Below, one piece after another: positions 25,189-34,478 of a stretch of 64,000 bases of DNA. Position 1 is the first letter of the stretch; each line of letters starts with the position of its first letter. The DNA comes from an uncultured Prevotella sp. (GTDB lineage: Bacteria; Bacteroidota; Bacteroidia; Bacteroidales; Bacteroidaceae), in NCBI GenBank assembly GCA_947164965.1, contig CAMUYR010000010.1:1-64000 (forward strand). The letters run 5' to 3'. Under the pieces are notes generated by a model that worked only from the letters and a program-made list of their open reading frames with translations, did no database searches and had not been told where the DNA came from. Position numbers and translations under genes: made by a program.

Positions 25189-27657
25189 ATGAAGGATAAT
25201 ATAATGTACATGGATAGTAAAAAGGGGTCGTTTTCGATGATTGCCGATGTCGACGGCGAATATGGCGACCTGACACGCGTGAAAGTGCCAGACGAAATAC
25301 CCATTCTGGCCGTTCGCAATATGGTGGTATTCCCTGGTGTGGTGACTCCTATATTGATTGGCCGTGAATCGAGCATCGCACTCATCAAGAAAGCTGAGAA
25401 GAAGGATATTTTCATTGGCGTGGTATGCCAACGAGATCCCGAAGTAGAGCTGCCCATCCGAGCAGACCTATATGACTATGGCGTAGTGGCCAAGGTATTG
25501 AAACTGCTGACATTGCCCAACGGCAATATGACGGCGATCATTCAGGGCATCGGACGTATGCGTCTGTTGGACCTGACGAGGTATAATCCCTATCTGACCG
25601 GTAACGTGAAGCTGATACCGGAGGACGAGCCGTCGAAGCGCGACATGGAGTTTAAGACGGCTATGGATGACCTGCGCCAACAGACGACGCAGTATATCCA
25701 GATGAGCGACGACATGCCCGAGGAGGCCACGTATGCCATCAAGAACGTGAGCAACGACTTCATGGCGCTGAACTTCATCTGCACCAACCTGCCGTTTACC
25801 ATCAAGGAGAAAATCAACCTGCTGGCGATGGACTCGCTGAAGGAGCGTCTGTTCTCGGCCCTGCGCATCGTGAACCGCGAAATCAACCTGCAGAACCTGA
25901 AGCTGGACATTCGCAACAAGACGCGCGACGACATCGACGAGCAGCAGCGTAACTACTTCTTGCAGCAGCAGATCAAGAACCTGCAGGCCGAGATGGGCAA
26001 CGAGAGCACGCCCGAGAAGAAGGAGCTGCTGGAGAAGGCGCGCACCAAGAAATGGCCCGAGGACATAGAGAAATTCTTCTATAAGGAGGCCGACAAGCTG
26101 GACACGCTGAACCAGAACTCGCCCGACTATAACGTGCTGCTGAACTATCTGCAGACGCTGGTCAACCTGCCGTGGGGCGAATATACCAAGGACGACATGG
26201 ACCTGAAGCGCGCCCAGAAGATTCTGGACCGCGACCACTACGGTATGGAGAAGGTCAAGGAGCGCATCCTGGAATACATTGCCGTGCTGGCGCTGCGTGG
26301 CGACCTGAAGAGCCCCATCCTCTGTCTGTACGGCCCTCCAGGCGTGGGTAAGACATCGCTGGGCAAGTCGATTGCCGACGCCCTGAAGCGTAAGTACGTG
26401 CGCGTATCGCTGGGCGGTCTGCACGACGAGGCCGAGATTCGCGGACACCGCCGTACCTACATCGGAGCCATGCCCGGCCGTATCATCAAAAACATCCAGA
26501 AAGCAGGCTCGTCGAACCCCGTATTCATATTGGACGAGATAGACAAGGTGACGCAGAACACGCACAACGGCGATCCTGCATCGGCCCTGCTGGAAGTGCT
26601 GGACCCCGAGCAGAATACAGCGTTCCACGACAACTATCTGGACGTTGACTACGACCTGTCGAAGGTGCTGTTCATCGCCACTGCCAACAATCTGGGCACT
26701 ATCCCCCGCCCTCTTTTGGACCGTATGGAAATCATCGAGGTGAGCGGATATATCACCGAGGAGAAATACGAGATAGCCAAGCGCCACCTGATTCCCAAGG
26801 AGAAGGAGAACACGGGACTGAACGACAAGAAGCTGACGTTCAACAAAGCCGCCGTCGAGAAGATTATCGAGCAGTACACACGTGAAAGCGGCGTGCGACA
26901 GCTGGAGAAGCAGATCAACAAGGCGCTGCGCAAGATGGCATTCAAGAAAGCGGAGGCCGGCGAGCTGCCCTACGAGAAGATTACGCCGACGGAGATTGAG
27001 GACCTGCTGGGCAAGCCCCCCTTCTATCGCGACATCTATCAGGGCAACGACTATGCCGGCGTGGTGACAGGACTGGCATGGACCAGCGTAGGCGGCGAGA
27101 TACTGTTCATCGAGACATCGCTGTCGAAAGGCAAGGGTGCTAAGCTGACGCTGACGGGTAACCTGGGCGACGTCATGAAGGAATCGGCCGTCATCGCACT
27201 GGAATACGTCAAGGCACACGTCGACACGCTGGGCATCGACTACCGTATCTTCGACAACTGGAACATCCACATCCACGTGCCCGAGGGTGCCACACCGAAG
27301 GACGGCCCGTCGGCAGGCATCACCATCGCCACCAGTATTGCCTCGGCGCTCACGCAGCGCAAGGTGCGCAAAAACACGGCGATGACCGGTGAGATAACGC
27401 TGCGCGGAAAGGTGCTGCCCGTAGGCGGTATCAAAGAAAAGATACTGGCTGCCAAGCGTGCCGGCATCACCGATATCGTGATGTGCAAGGAGAACGAGAA
27501 GGACATCAACGAAATTCCAGAGATGTATCTGAAGGGCGTGAAGTTCCACTATGTGGAAAACGTGCAGGACGTATGGAAATTCGCGCTCACCAAGGAAATC
27601 GTAGACAATCCGTTGGACTTCACGATTCCGGAGGAAGGGAAAAATGAAAAATCCTGA
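25189..27657 (+). CDS. lon: ATP-dependent protease La
   Basis: 822 residues, normal for Lon. An N-terminal substrate-binding domain ([19 protein letters not shown]) is followed by a helical linker and the AAA+ part with Walker [14 protein letters not shown] (near 383) and FILDEIDKV. The C-terminal protease domain has its catalytic serine in KDGPSAG (S708) and lysine in GGIKEK (K749). It degrades damaged and regulatory proteins in the cytoplasm. The start at MKDNIMYMD fits the strong promoter just upstream. A second in-frame ATG six codons on (25207) is possible. Confidence 0.97.
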   Translation: MKDNIMYMDSKKGSFSMIADVDGEYGDLTRVKVPDEIPILAVRNMVVFPGVVTPILIGRESSIALIKKAEKKDIFIGVVCQRDPEVELPIRADLYDYGVVAKVLKLLTLPNGNMTAIIQGIGRMRLLDLTRYNPYLTGNVKLIPEDEPSKRDMEFKTAMDDLRQQTTQYIQMSDDMPEEATYAIKNVSNDFMALNFICTNLPFTIKEKINLLAMDSLKERLFSALRIVNREINLQNLKLDIRNKTRDDIDEQQRNYFLQQQIKNLQAEMGNESTPEKKELLEKARTKKWPEDIEKFFYKEADKLDTLNQNSPDYNVLLNYLQTLVNLPWGEYTKDDMDLKRAQKILDRDHYGMEKVKERILEYIAVLALRGDLKSPILCLYGPPGVGKTSLGKSIADALKRKYVRVSLGGLHDEAEIRGHRRTYIGAMPGRIIKNIQKAGSSNPVFILDEIDKVTQNTHNGDPASALLEVLDPEQNTAFHDNYLDVDYDLSKVLFIATANNLGTIPRPLLDRMEIIEVSGYITEEKYEIAKRHLIPKEKENTGLNDKKLTFNKAAVEKIIEQYTRESGVRQLEKQINKALRKMAFKKAEAGELPYEKITPTEIEDLLGKPPFYRDIYQGNDYAGVVTGLAWTSVGGEILFIETSLSKGKGAKLTLTGNLGDVMKESAVIALEYVKAHVDTLGIDYRIFDNWNIHIHVPEGATPKDGPSAGITIATSIASALTQRKVRKNTAMTGEITLRGKVLPVGGIKEKILAAKRAGITDIVMCKENEKDINEIPEMYLKGVKFHYVENVQDVWKFALTKEIVDNPLDFTIPEEGKNEKS

Positions 27658-27692
27658 GCGAAGCGAATTTAATCTTTAATTTTCAATGTTTA

Positions 27693-28835
27693 ATGAAGTT
27701 CGAAGTAGAACATAACGACCCATACAGCAGCGCCCGCTCGGGCCTCATCACCACCGACCACGGACAGATCAAGACACCGATCTTCATGCCCGTAGGCACG
27801 TGTGGTTCGGTGAAGGGTGTCCATTTCTCGGAACTGCGCGAGCAGGTGAAGGCTCAGATTATTCTGGGCAATACCTACCACCTGTATCTGCGCCCGGGAC
27901 TCGACACGCTGCGCAAGGCGGGCGGACTGCACAAGTTCAATACGTGGGACCGTCCGATCCTGACCGACTCAGGCGGTTTTCAGGTCTTTTCCTTGACGGG
28001 CATCCGCAAGTTGAAAGAAGAGGGTTGCGAGTTCCGCTCACATATCGACGGTTCGAAGCACATCTTCACACCGGAGAACGTCATGGACACACAGCGCGTC
28101 ATCGGCGCCGACATCATGATGGCCTTCGACGAGTGTCCGCCCGGACAGAGCGACTATCGGTATGCACACGACTCGCTGCGACTGACCCAGCGCTGGCTGG
28201 AGCGGTGCGTGAAGCGATTCAACGAGACCGAGCCGTTGTACGGACACCATCAGACGCTGTTTCCCATCGTGCAGGGATGTACGTATAAAGACCTGCGTCA
28301 GGATGCCGCCAAGCACGTTGTCGACACGCTGGGCAAGCTGAACGACGGCGGTGGTGCGAGCATCGGCGGACTGGCCGTCGGCGAGCCTACCGAGGTGATG
28401 TACGACATGATAGAAGTGGTGAACGAGATACTGCCCAAAGACCGTCCGCGCTACCTGATGGGCGTCGGTACGCCGCAGAATATTCTGGAGGCCATCGAAC
28501 GCGGTGTCGACATGTTCGACTGCGTCATGCCAACGCGTAACGGACGCAACGCCATGCTCTTCACCTACGAAGGGACGATGAATATGCGCAATAAAAAATG
28601 GGAGGACGATTTCTCGCCCATCGACCCCGACGGATGCGACATCGACCGCCTGCACTCGAAGGCCTATCTGCACCACCTGTTCAAGGCGCAGGAGCTGCTG
28701 GCCCTACAAATAGCCAGCATCCACAATCTGGCCTTCTATCTGCGGCTGGTGACCGATGCCAGACAGCATATCGAGGCGGGCGACTTCACCCAATGGAAAC
28801 GTAGTGTCATTGAAGACTTAGGACGCAGAAGATGA
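27693..28835 (+). CDS. tgt: tRNA-guanine (queuine) transglycosylase
   Basis: 380 residues. Exchanges G34 of GUN tRNAs for the queuosine precursor. The substrate pocket is seen in LTDSGGFQVFSL and GGLAVGEP, and the nucleophile in FDCVMPTRNGRN (D276). The zinc site is unusual: where E. coli Tgt has CxCxxC, this protein has PDGCDIDRLHSKAY (312-325) with one cysteine only, although the histidine of the site is kept (IHNLAF, H344). Its last bases overlap the start of the next gene (ATGA). Confidence 0.95.
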   Translation: MKFEVEHNDPYSSARSGLITTDHGQIKTPIFMPVGTCGSVKGVHFSELREQVKAQIILGNTYHLYLRPGLDTLRKAGGLHKFNTWDRPILTDSGGFQVFSLTGIRKLKEEGCEFRSHIDGSKHIFTPENVMDTQRVIGADIMMAFDECPPGQSDYRYAHDSLRLTQRWLERCVKRFNETEPLYGHHQTLFPIVQGCTYKDLRQDAAKHVVDTLGKLNDGGGASIGGLAVGEPTEVMYDMIEVVNEILPKDRPRYLMGVGTPQNILEAIERGVDMFDCVMPTRNGRNAMLFTYEGTMNMRNKKWEDDFSPIDPDGCDIDRLHSKAYLHHLFKAQELLALQIASIHNLAFYLRLVTDARQHIEAGDFTQWKRSVIEDLGRRR

Positions 28836-30103
28836 AGAAACTGGAGGAGATATTGAAACTGATAAAAAGCATGCCGGCGAAGATCAGACGCTGGTGGCTC
28901 AGGATGATGGTCGTGCTGAGTCCGCTGAAGGAGCGGCTGAAGCCCGTTGCAGAACGGCTGATGCCCGTGTTGCGTTTAGTTGGCAAGTGGCTGCGCATGG
29001 TGAACCCCTTCCAGTTCGTCAAACGCATGGACCGATACATCATCTCTAAGTTTATCGGCACATACATCTACTCCATCCTGCTCATCATATCGATATCCAT
29101 TGTCTTCGACGTCAATGAGAACCTGGCGAAGTTTACCAATTTCCACGCACCGCTGCGCGCCATCGTCTTCGACTATTACGCCAACTTCGTGCCCTACTTT
29201 GCCAATCTGTTCTCGCCCCTGTTCGTATTCATTGCCGTCATCTTCTTTACGTCGAAGCTGGCGGGCAATTCGGAAATCATCGCTATGCTGGCATGCGGCA
29301 TGAGTTTCAAGCGGTTGCTGCGCCCGTATCTGATATCGGCAGCACTCATTGCCGCCCTCAACTTCCTGCTGGGTGCCTACGTCATTCCGAAGGGTACGGT
29401 GGTGCGTCACGATTTTGAGGCGCTCTACAAGAACAACAAGAAGAACACGTCGGCATCGAACATACAGCTGATGGTCGACAAGGGTGTGGTGGCTTACATG
29501 TCGCAATACGATGACACGCGCAAGACCGGCTATGGATTCGCGCTCTACAAGTTTGAGAACAAGAAGATGGTGAGCCAAATGAATGCCAACGTCATTCAGT
29601 ATGACACCATTGCCGAAGAGCGCTATCACTGGAAGGCCCGCAACTACAAGATACGAACATTGAAGGGTATGCGCGAACAGATAACCAGCGGCAACGAGAT
29701 AGACACGCTGATTCAGATGGAACCGATGGACCTGGTGTTCTCGAGAGGTCAGCAGGAGACGTTCACATCGCCCGAACTGAAACGATACATCTCGAAACAG
29801 CAGGCGCGCGGCTCGTCGAACGTCGTGCAGTACGAGGTGGAGTATCACAAGCGCATAGCATCGAGCTTCGCATCGTTCATCCTCACCATCATCGGTGTGT
29901 CGCTGTCGTCGAGAAAACGAAAAGGCGGCATGGGTCTTTATCTGGGTATCGGACTGGCACTGTCGTTCACCTATATCCTGTTGGAGACCGTCAGCGCCAC
30001 CTTCGCCATCAATGCGAATACGCCGCCTGTGTTGGCCGCGTGGATTCCAAATGTTCTCTATAGTTTTATCGCCTACTTCTGTTACAGACAAGCACCGAAT
30101 TAA
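28832..30103 (+). CDS. LptF/LptG-family lipopolysaccharide export permease
   Basis: 423 residues. The core begins near 65 with DRYIISKFIGTYIYSILLI and has three spans, a periplasmic beta-rich part (about 150-340) and three more spans at the end, the layout of YjgP/YjgQ permeases that drive LPS from the inner membrane to LptA. The first 64 residues are an extra basic, amphipathic stretch (IRRWWLRMMVVLSPLKERLK) not usual for the family. The ATGA overlap with tgt supports the long start, but an internal start at MDRYII (29026) cannot be excluded. Confidence 0.88.
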   Translation: MKKLEEILKLIKSMPAKIRRWWLRMMVVLSPLKERLKPVAERLMPVLRLVGKWLRMVNPFQFVKRMDRYIISKFIGTYIYSILLIISISIVFDVNENLAKFTNFHAPLRAIVFDYYANFVPYFANLFSPLFVFIAVIFFTSKLAGNSEIIAMLACGMSFKRLLRPYLISAALIAALNFLLGAYVIPKGTVVRHDFEALYKNNKKNTSASNIQLMVDKGVVAYMSQYDDTRKTGYGFALYKFENKKMVSQMNANVIQYDTIAEERYHWKARNYKIRTLKGMREQITSGNEIDTLIQMEPMDLVFSRGQQETFTSPELKRYISKQQARGSSNVVQYEVEYHKRIASSFASFILTIIGVSLSSRKRKGGMGLYLGIGLALSFTYILLETVSATFAINANTPPVLAAWIPNVLYSFIAYFCYRQAPN

Positions 30104-31411
30104 ATGACTTTTGAAGAGACATATTTAAACGACAATATTCTGGATGCACTCTGGGACATGCATTTCGATGAAATGACCCCCATCCAGGAACGTTGCATAC
30201 CGGAAATTCTAGAAGGACGCGACCTGATTGGTGTCGCACAGACGGGTACGGGAAAGACCGCTGCCTATCTGTTGCCAATCCTCTCGCTGTTGGACGACGG
30301 AGGCTATCCCAAGGACGCCGTCAACTGCATCATCATGTCGCCCACACGCGAGCTGGCACAACAGATAGATCAGGCGATGCAGGGCTTCGGATACTATCTC
30401 GACGGCATCAGCAGCGTAGCTGTCTACGGTGGCAACGACGGCAACCGCTTTGAACAGGAGACACGCGGACTGAAAATGGGTGCCGACGTGATTATCGCCA
30501 CTCCGGGCCGACTGCTTTCACATATCAGAATGGGACATCTCGATCTGTCGAAGCTCTCATTCTTTGTCCTCGACGAGGCCGACCGAATGTTGGATATGGG
30601 ATTTTCTGACGACATTCTGTCGATTGCCAAGCAACTGCCCGCCAAGCACCAGACCATCATGTTCTCGGCTACCATGCCCGAGAAGATACAACAGCTGGCA
30701 CACACCTTATTATATAAACCCGTAGAGGTGAAGATTGCCGTATCGAAACCTGCGGAGAAGATACAACAGTCGGCATACGTCTGCTACGAGCCGCAGAAAC
30801 TGGGCATCATCCGACATCTGTTCAAGGCTGGCGAGCTAAATCGCGTCATCGTTTTCTCAGGCAAGAAAGACAAGGTGAAGGACATCACCCGCGAGCTCAA
30901 ACACATGCACATCAACTGCGCACAAATGCACAGCGACCTGACACAACAGGAGCGCGACGAGGTGATGCTAAAATTCAAGGCAGGACAAGTGGACGTGCTG
31001 GTGGCTACGGACATCGTGGCAAGAGGCATCGATATCGACGACATCCTGTGTGTCATCAATTTCGACGTACCTCACGACGCTGAAGACTACGTACACCGAA
31101 TCGGTCGAACCGCCCGAGCGCAGAGGGATGGTGTGGCTATCACCTTCGTATCAGAAGCCGACATGCGCTCCTTTGCCGCCATCGAACGGTTCCTCGGACG
31201 CGACATCCTGAAAAACCCGCTGCCCGAAGGACTGGGCGAAGGGCCTGAATATAAGACCAACACCCCACACAAGAGCAGCAGGGGAAAGGGCGGAAGAAAA
31301 CGCTATGGCAAGTCCAAAGGAGGAAAGAAAAATCAGAAGCCGAATCAAAAGCCGGAACAGAAGCCGAATCAAAAGCGGAAGCCAAAAGCCAAGGGACCTA
31401 AGGTCAGTTAA
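30104..31411 (+). CDS. DEAD-box ATP-dependent RNA helicase (RhlE-like)
   Basis: 435 residues. Motifs in order: Q motif (MTPIQERCIPEIL), AQTGTGKTA, PTRELAQQ, TPGRLLSH, VLDEADRMLDMGF, FSATMP, and the second domain with DIVARGIDIDD and HRIGRTARAQ. The C-terminal tail is low-complexity Lys/Gln/Asn/Pro (KNQKPNQKPEQKPNQK), a likely RNA-binding arm. It probably acts in ribosome assembly or RNA decay. The ATG follows the previous stop directly. Confidence 0.93.
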   Translation: MTFEETYLNDNILDALWDMHFDEMTPIQERCIPEILEGRDLIGVAQTGTGKTAAYLLPILSLLDDGGYPKDAVNCIIMSPTRELAQQIDQAMQGFGYYLDGISSVAVYGGNDGNRFEQETRGLKMGADVIIATPGRLLSHIRMGHLDLSKLSFFVLDEADRMLDMGFSDDILSIAKQLPAKHQTIMFSATMPEKIQQLAHTLLYKPVEVKIAVSKPAEKIQQSAYVCYEPQKLGIIRHLFKAGELNRVIVFSGKKDKVKDITRELKHMHINCAQMHSDLTQQERDEVMLKFKAGQVDVLVATDIVARGIDIDDILCVINFDVPHDAEDYVHRIGRTARAQRDGVAITFVSEADMRSFAAIERFLGRDILKNPLPEGLGEGPEYKTNTPHKSSRGKGGRKRYGKSKGGKKNQKPNQKPEQKPNQKRKPKAKGPKVS

Positions 31412-31466
31412 TGTTTTTTAAGATAAAATTTTGGGTGTCAAGAGAACAACGTATCGTTATTTTTCG

Positions 31467-31474
31467 TAACTTTG
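31467..31474 (+). promoter_or_regulatory. -7 box upstream of rpoD
   Basis: TAACTTTG, 72 bases before the rpoD start. No good TTTG at the matching -33 position. The leader would be unusually long for this window. Confidence 0.45.
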
Positions 31475-31546
31475 CACCGCTTTTGTTAAGAGAATACGAG
31501 CATCGTATTGAATTTCAAGCACTTAGGAAAATTTAAGGTATAAAAG

Positions 31547-32419
31547 ATGAGACAATTAAAGATTCAAAAAAGTATTACGAATCGCTCAAGTGAAGCACTG
31601 GACAAATATCTAGTGGAAATCGGACGCGCCCCTCTGATCAGCATCGACGAGGAAATCGAGCTGGCTCAGAAAATACGCAAGGGCGGTCCCGAAGGCGAGC
31701 GCGCCAAGGATAAGCTGGTAACAGCCAACCTGCGATTTGTAGTTTCTGTAGCAAAGCAGTATCAGCATCAGGGATTGACGCTGACTGACTTGATTGACGA
31801 GGGTAACATTGGCTTGATAAAAGCCGCACAGAAGTTTGACGAGACACGTGGTTTCAAGTTTATCTCCTACGCTGTTTGGTGGATTCGACAGAGCATTCTG
31901 CAGGCCATCGCCGAGCAGAGCCGTATCGTACGTCTGCCACTGAACCAGGTTGGTTCGCTGAACAAGATTAACCACGAGATTAACAAGTTTGAGCAGGAGA
32001 ATCAGCGCCACCCCTCCATCTCGGAGTTGAGCGACGCCACCGCACTGGACGAAGACAAGATTTCGCAGTCAATGCAGGCTGACAGCCACCACGTATCGAT
32101 TGACGCTCCATTCCAGGACGGTGAGGATAACTGTATGCTCGACGTGATGGCATCAGGCGACGACAGCCGTACCGACCGACAGGTAGACCACGAGTCGATG
32201 GCCATGGAGCTGAATAACGTGCTGCAGAAGGTGTTGAAAGATCGCGAGATTACGATTATCCGCGAGTGCTTCGGCATTGGCTGTCACGAGAAAGGACTGG
32301 AGGAGATTGGTGACCAGCTCGGTTTGACACGTGAGCGCGTGCGACAAATCCGCGAAAAGAGCATTGCAAAGTTGCGTGATTCGGGTAATGCTCGCATTTT
32401 GATGAAATATTTGGGCTAA
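31547..32419 (+). CDS. rpoD: Primary RNA polymerase sigma factor (sigma-70/sigma-ABfr type)
   Basis: 290 residues, short because region 1.1 and the non-conserved region are absent, as in Bacteroidota. Region 1.2 is LDKYLVEIGRAPLISIDEEI. Region 2 has LVTANLRFVVSVAKQYQ and the -10 reader GFKFISYAVWWIRQSI. Region 4.2 ends with EEIGDQLGLTRERVRQIREK. This factor reads the TAnnTTTG promoters listed throughout this window. It is set apart from the genes on both sides by promoters. Confidence 0.96.
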   Translation: MRQLKIQKSITNRSSEALDKYLVEIGRAPLISIDEEIELAQKIRKGGPEGERAKDKLVTANLRFVVSVAKQYQHQGLTLTDLIDEGNIGLIKAAQKFDETRGFKFISYAVWWIRQSILQAIAEQSRIVRLPLNQVGSLNKINHEINKFEQENQRHPSISELSDATALDEDKISQSMQADSHHVSIDAPFQDGEDNCMLDVMASGDDSRTDRQVDHESMAMELNNVLQKVLKDREITIIRECFGIGCHEKGLEEIGDQLGLTRERVRQIREKSIAKLRDSGNARILMKYLG

Positions 32420-32423
32420 AAGT

Positions 32424-32454
32424 TTTGCCGCTCCAAAAATTATTTGTAATTTTG
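32424..32454 (+). promoter_or_regulatory. Promoter of the DUF5686 gene
   Basis: TTTG at 32424-32427, 19 bases, TAATTTTG at 32447-32454. The GTG start codon at 32460 is only 5 bases past the -7 box, which points to a leaderless or nearly leaderless transcript. Confidence 0.7.
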
Positions 32455-32459
32455 GGGGC

Positions 32460-34478
32460 GTGAAACTGAAGCAACGCATCATAAACTATATAGTGACGGC
32501 GGACGTGATGATTTTCATGCCCGCTGTCTGTTTTGCCAGTCGTACCGACGACTCGCTGCTCATCAGCCGTATATGGAGCTATAGCCAAGACTACATGCAG
32601 GAGGTTGACGGACTGGAGCAAAACATGTATTTGCGATATACACTGAACACGGAGCGCCGCAACCCTACCCTCTTCCTCGTTCCTACGATGTACGCCATTG
32701 CCAAGGGCGAAAGGGATTTTGTGGGTGAATCGTATTGCAAGATGAATTTCAGAAGCATCAGCGACTACGACCTGAACCGGCAAGTGGTGAGCGGCACGAT
32801 TCCGCATAACCGACTGGCCATGTCGGTCATGACAGAATACCTGACACCCAATCTCTACGGCATTTCCATGTATTCAGAGAAGATACTGTCGCCCTTCCAT
32901 AGGCGTAACCGCTTCTACTACAAGTATCGCGTCAAGCAATACGGTGATTTTGCCATCGTCAGATTCCGTCCGCGCGTGAGCAATACGCAATTGGTGAAAG
33001 GAAGGGCAATGGTCGACGCCAAGACTGGACGCGTCATCGAGACGACATTCGATGCCGAATTCGACATGATACGTTTTTCCGTGTCTGCTCAAATGGGGCG
33101 AATGCAGACGCAGAACCCGCTGCCGGAGCGATGCTTCACCGAAGCCAGCTTTAAGTTTTTGGGCAACAAAATCAATTCCACGTTTTCAGCGGTCTACAAC
33201 TGCTCCACCTCACTTCCCGATAGTATCAATGAGCTATCCGACAAAGCAATGATGGACAGCCTGAGACCTATCCCGCTGAAACATAAAGAACAAATACTCT
33301 ACCAACAACACGAACTGATGAACCAGCAGGCGGACAGCCTGAAGGCAGACACGACGGAGCTGGAGAAATCGAACAAGACAAAAGCCATTCTGTGGGATGC
33401 CATCGGCGAAAACCTGATCAGTTCCCAGCAAGCTAATGCAGGGGCTTTCTCAATGACGCTGTCGCCTCTGCTCAACCCGCAATACGTCAGCTATAGCCAC
33501 AGTCGTGGTTTCAGCTATAAAATCACCATGGGTTTACAGTACACATGGAACAGCCACCGCTATCTGACACTCAACCCGCAGTTTGGTTATAACTTCAAGC
33601 AGCGCCAGTTCTACTACACGATTCCTTTGCGAATGAATTACAACCCGAAGCGCAGAGGTTATGTTGAATTACTCTGGGCTAACGGCAACCGGATTTCGAG
33701 TGGAGCGCTGATAGACGATATACGGGATAAGGTGGGAAAGGACATCACTATTCCGGAATTTACAGACGAGCATGTCCAGATGTTCAACAACGTCGTGGCT
33801 TTCGACTGGCTGGAAATCAAAAGCGGACTGGTTTATCACCGCCGGCGCGCCACCGATCGGAATTTCATGCGCCAATACCAGATGCCTGAAGAGTACCGAA
33901 GCTTTGCCCCGAATATCAGCATACATCTGACACCCTGGCGCAAAGGACCGACGCTGACCACGAACTACGAACGCGGATTCAAGAATGTGCTGCAATCGAA
34001 CCTCAATTACGAGCGGTGGGAGTTCGATGCGTCCCACTTAATCAAGTTCGGAGCACTGCAAATCATCAACTGGCGTACAGGAGCAGGTTTCTATACTACC
34101 CGTAATTCTGATTACTTTGTTGACTTCGCTAACTTCCGTGACAACAATCTGCCAACGGGCTGGCAGGACGACTGGAGCGGACAGTTCCAACTTTTGGACA
34201 GCCGATTGTATAACGAATCGGACTACTATCTGCGCGGACACATCTCCTTTGAATCGCCATTGCTGGCGCTGGGATGGATTCCACTAGTTGGAAAAATGGT
34301 AGAAACTGAACGCCTCTACCTAAGTGCGCTGAGCATTGAACATACCCGACCCTATTTCGAGATAGGCTATGGATTTACAAACCGCTGGTTCTCAACTGGT
34401 ATCTTTGCCAGTTTCATGAATTCAAAATTCGAAAAGATAGAATGTAAGTTTACTATAGAATTATTCAGACGATGGTAA
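32460..34478 (+). CDS. DUF5686-type outer-membrane beta-barrel protein
   Basis: 672 residues from a GTG. The first 26 residues form a signal peptide ending VCFA. The N-terminal half is periplasmic; from about 340 the sequence alternates polar and aromatic residues as in a beta-barrel (FSYKITMGLQYTWNSHRYL) and ends with ...FTIELFRRW, an aromatic outer-membrane C-terminus. It resembles the DUF5686 family of Bacteroidota; many members also carry an N-terminal carboxypeptidase-like repeat that I do not see here. Function unknown. It overlaps addA by 7 bases. Confidence 0.78.
   Translation: MKLKQRIINYIVTADVMIFMPAVCFASRTDDSLLISRIWSYSQDYMQEVDGLEQNMYLRYTLNTERRNPTLFLVPTMYAIAKGERDFVGESYCKMNFRSISDYDLNRQVVSGTIPHNRLAMSVMTEYLTPNLYGISMYSEKILSPFHRRNRFYYKYRVKQYGDFAIVRFRPRVSNTQLVKGRAMVDAKTGRVIETTFDAEFDMIRFSVSAQMGRMQTQNPLPERCFTEASFKFLGNKINSTFSAVYNCSTSLPDSINELSDKAMMDSLRPIPLKHKEQILYQQHELMNQQADSLKADTTELEKSNKTKAILWDAIGENLISSQQANAGAFSMTLSPLLNPQYVSYSHSRGFSYKITMGLQYTWNSHRYLTLNPQFGYNFKQRQFYYTIPLRMNYNPKRRGYVELLWANGNRISSGALIDDIRDKVGKDITIPEFTDEHVQMFNNVVAFDWLEIKSGLVYHRRRATDRNFMRQYQMPEEYRSFAPNISIHLTPWRKGPTLTTNYERGFKNVLQSNLNYERWEFDASHLIKFGALQIINWRTGAGFYTTRNSDYFVDFANFRDNNLPTGWQDDWSGQFQLLDSRLYNESDYYLRGHISFESPLLALGWIPLVGKMVETERLYLSALSIEHTRPYFEIGYGFTNRWFSTGIFASFMNSKFEKIECKFTIELFRRW

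Noticed and set aside
25468..27549. A 693-codon minus-strand frame opposite lon
   Set aside because: A shadow caused by codon bias in lon; its sequence is Val/Leu/Arg-rich and without domain signs.
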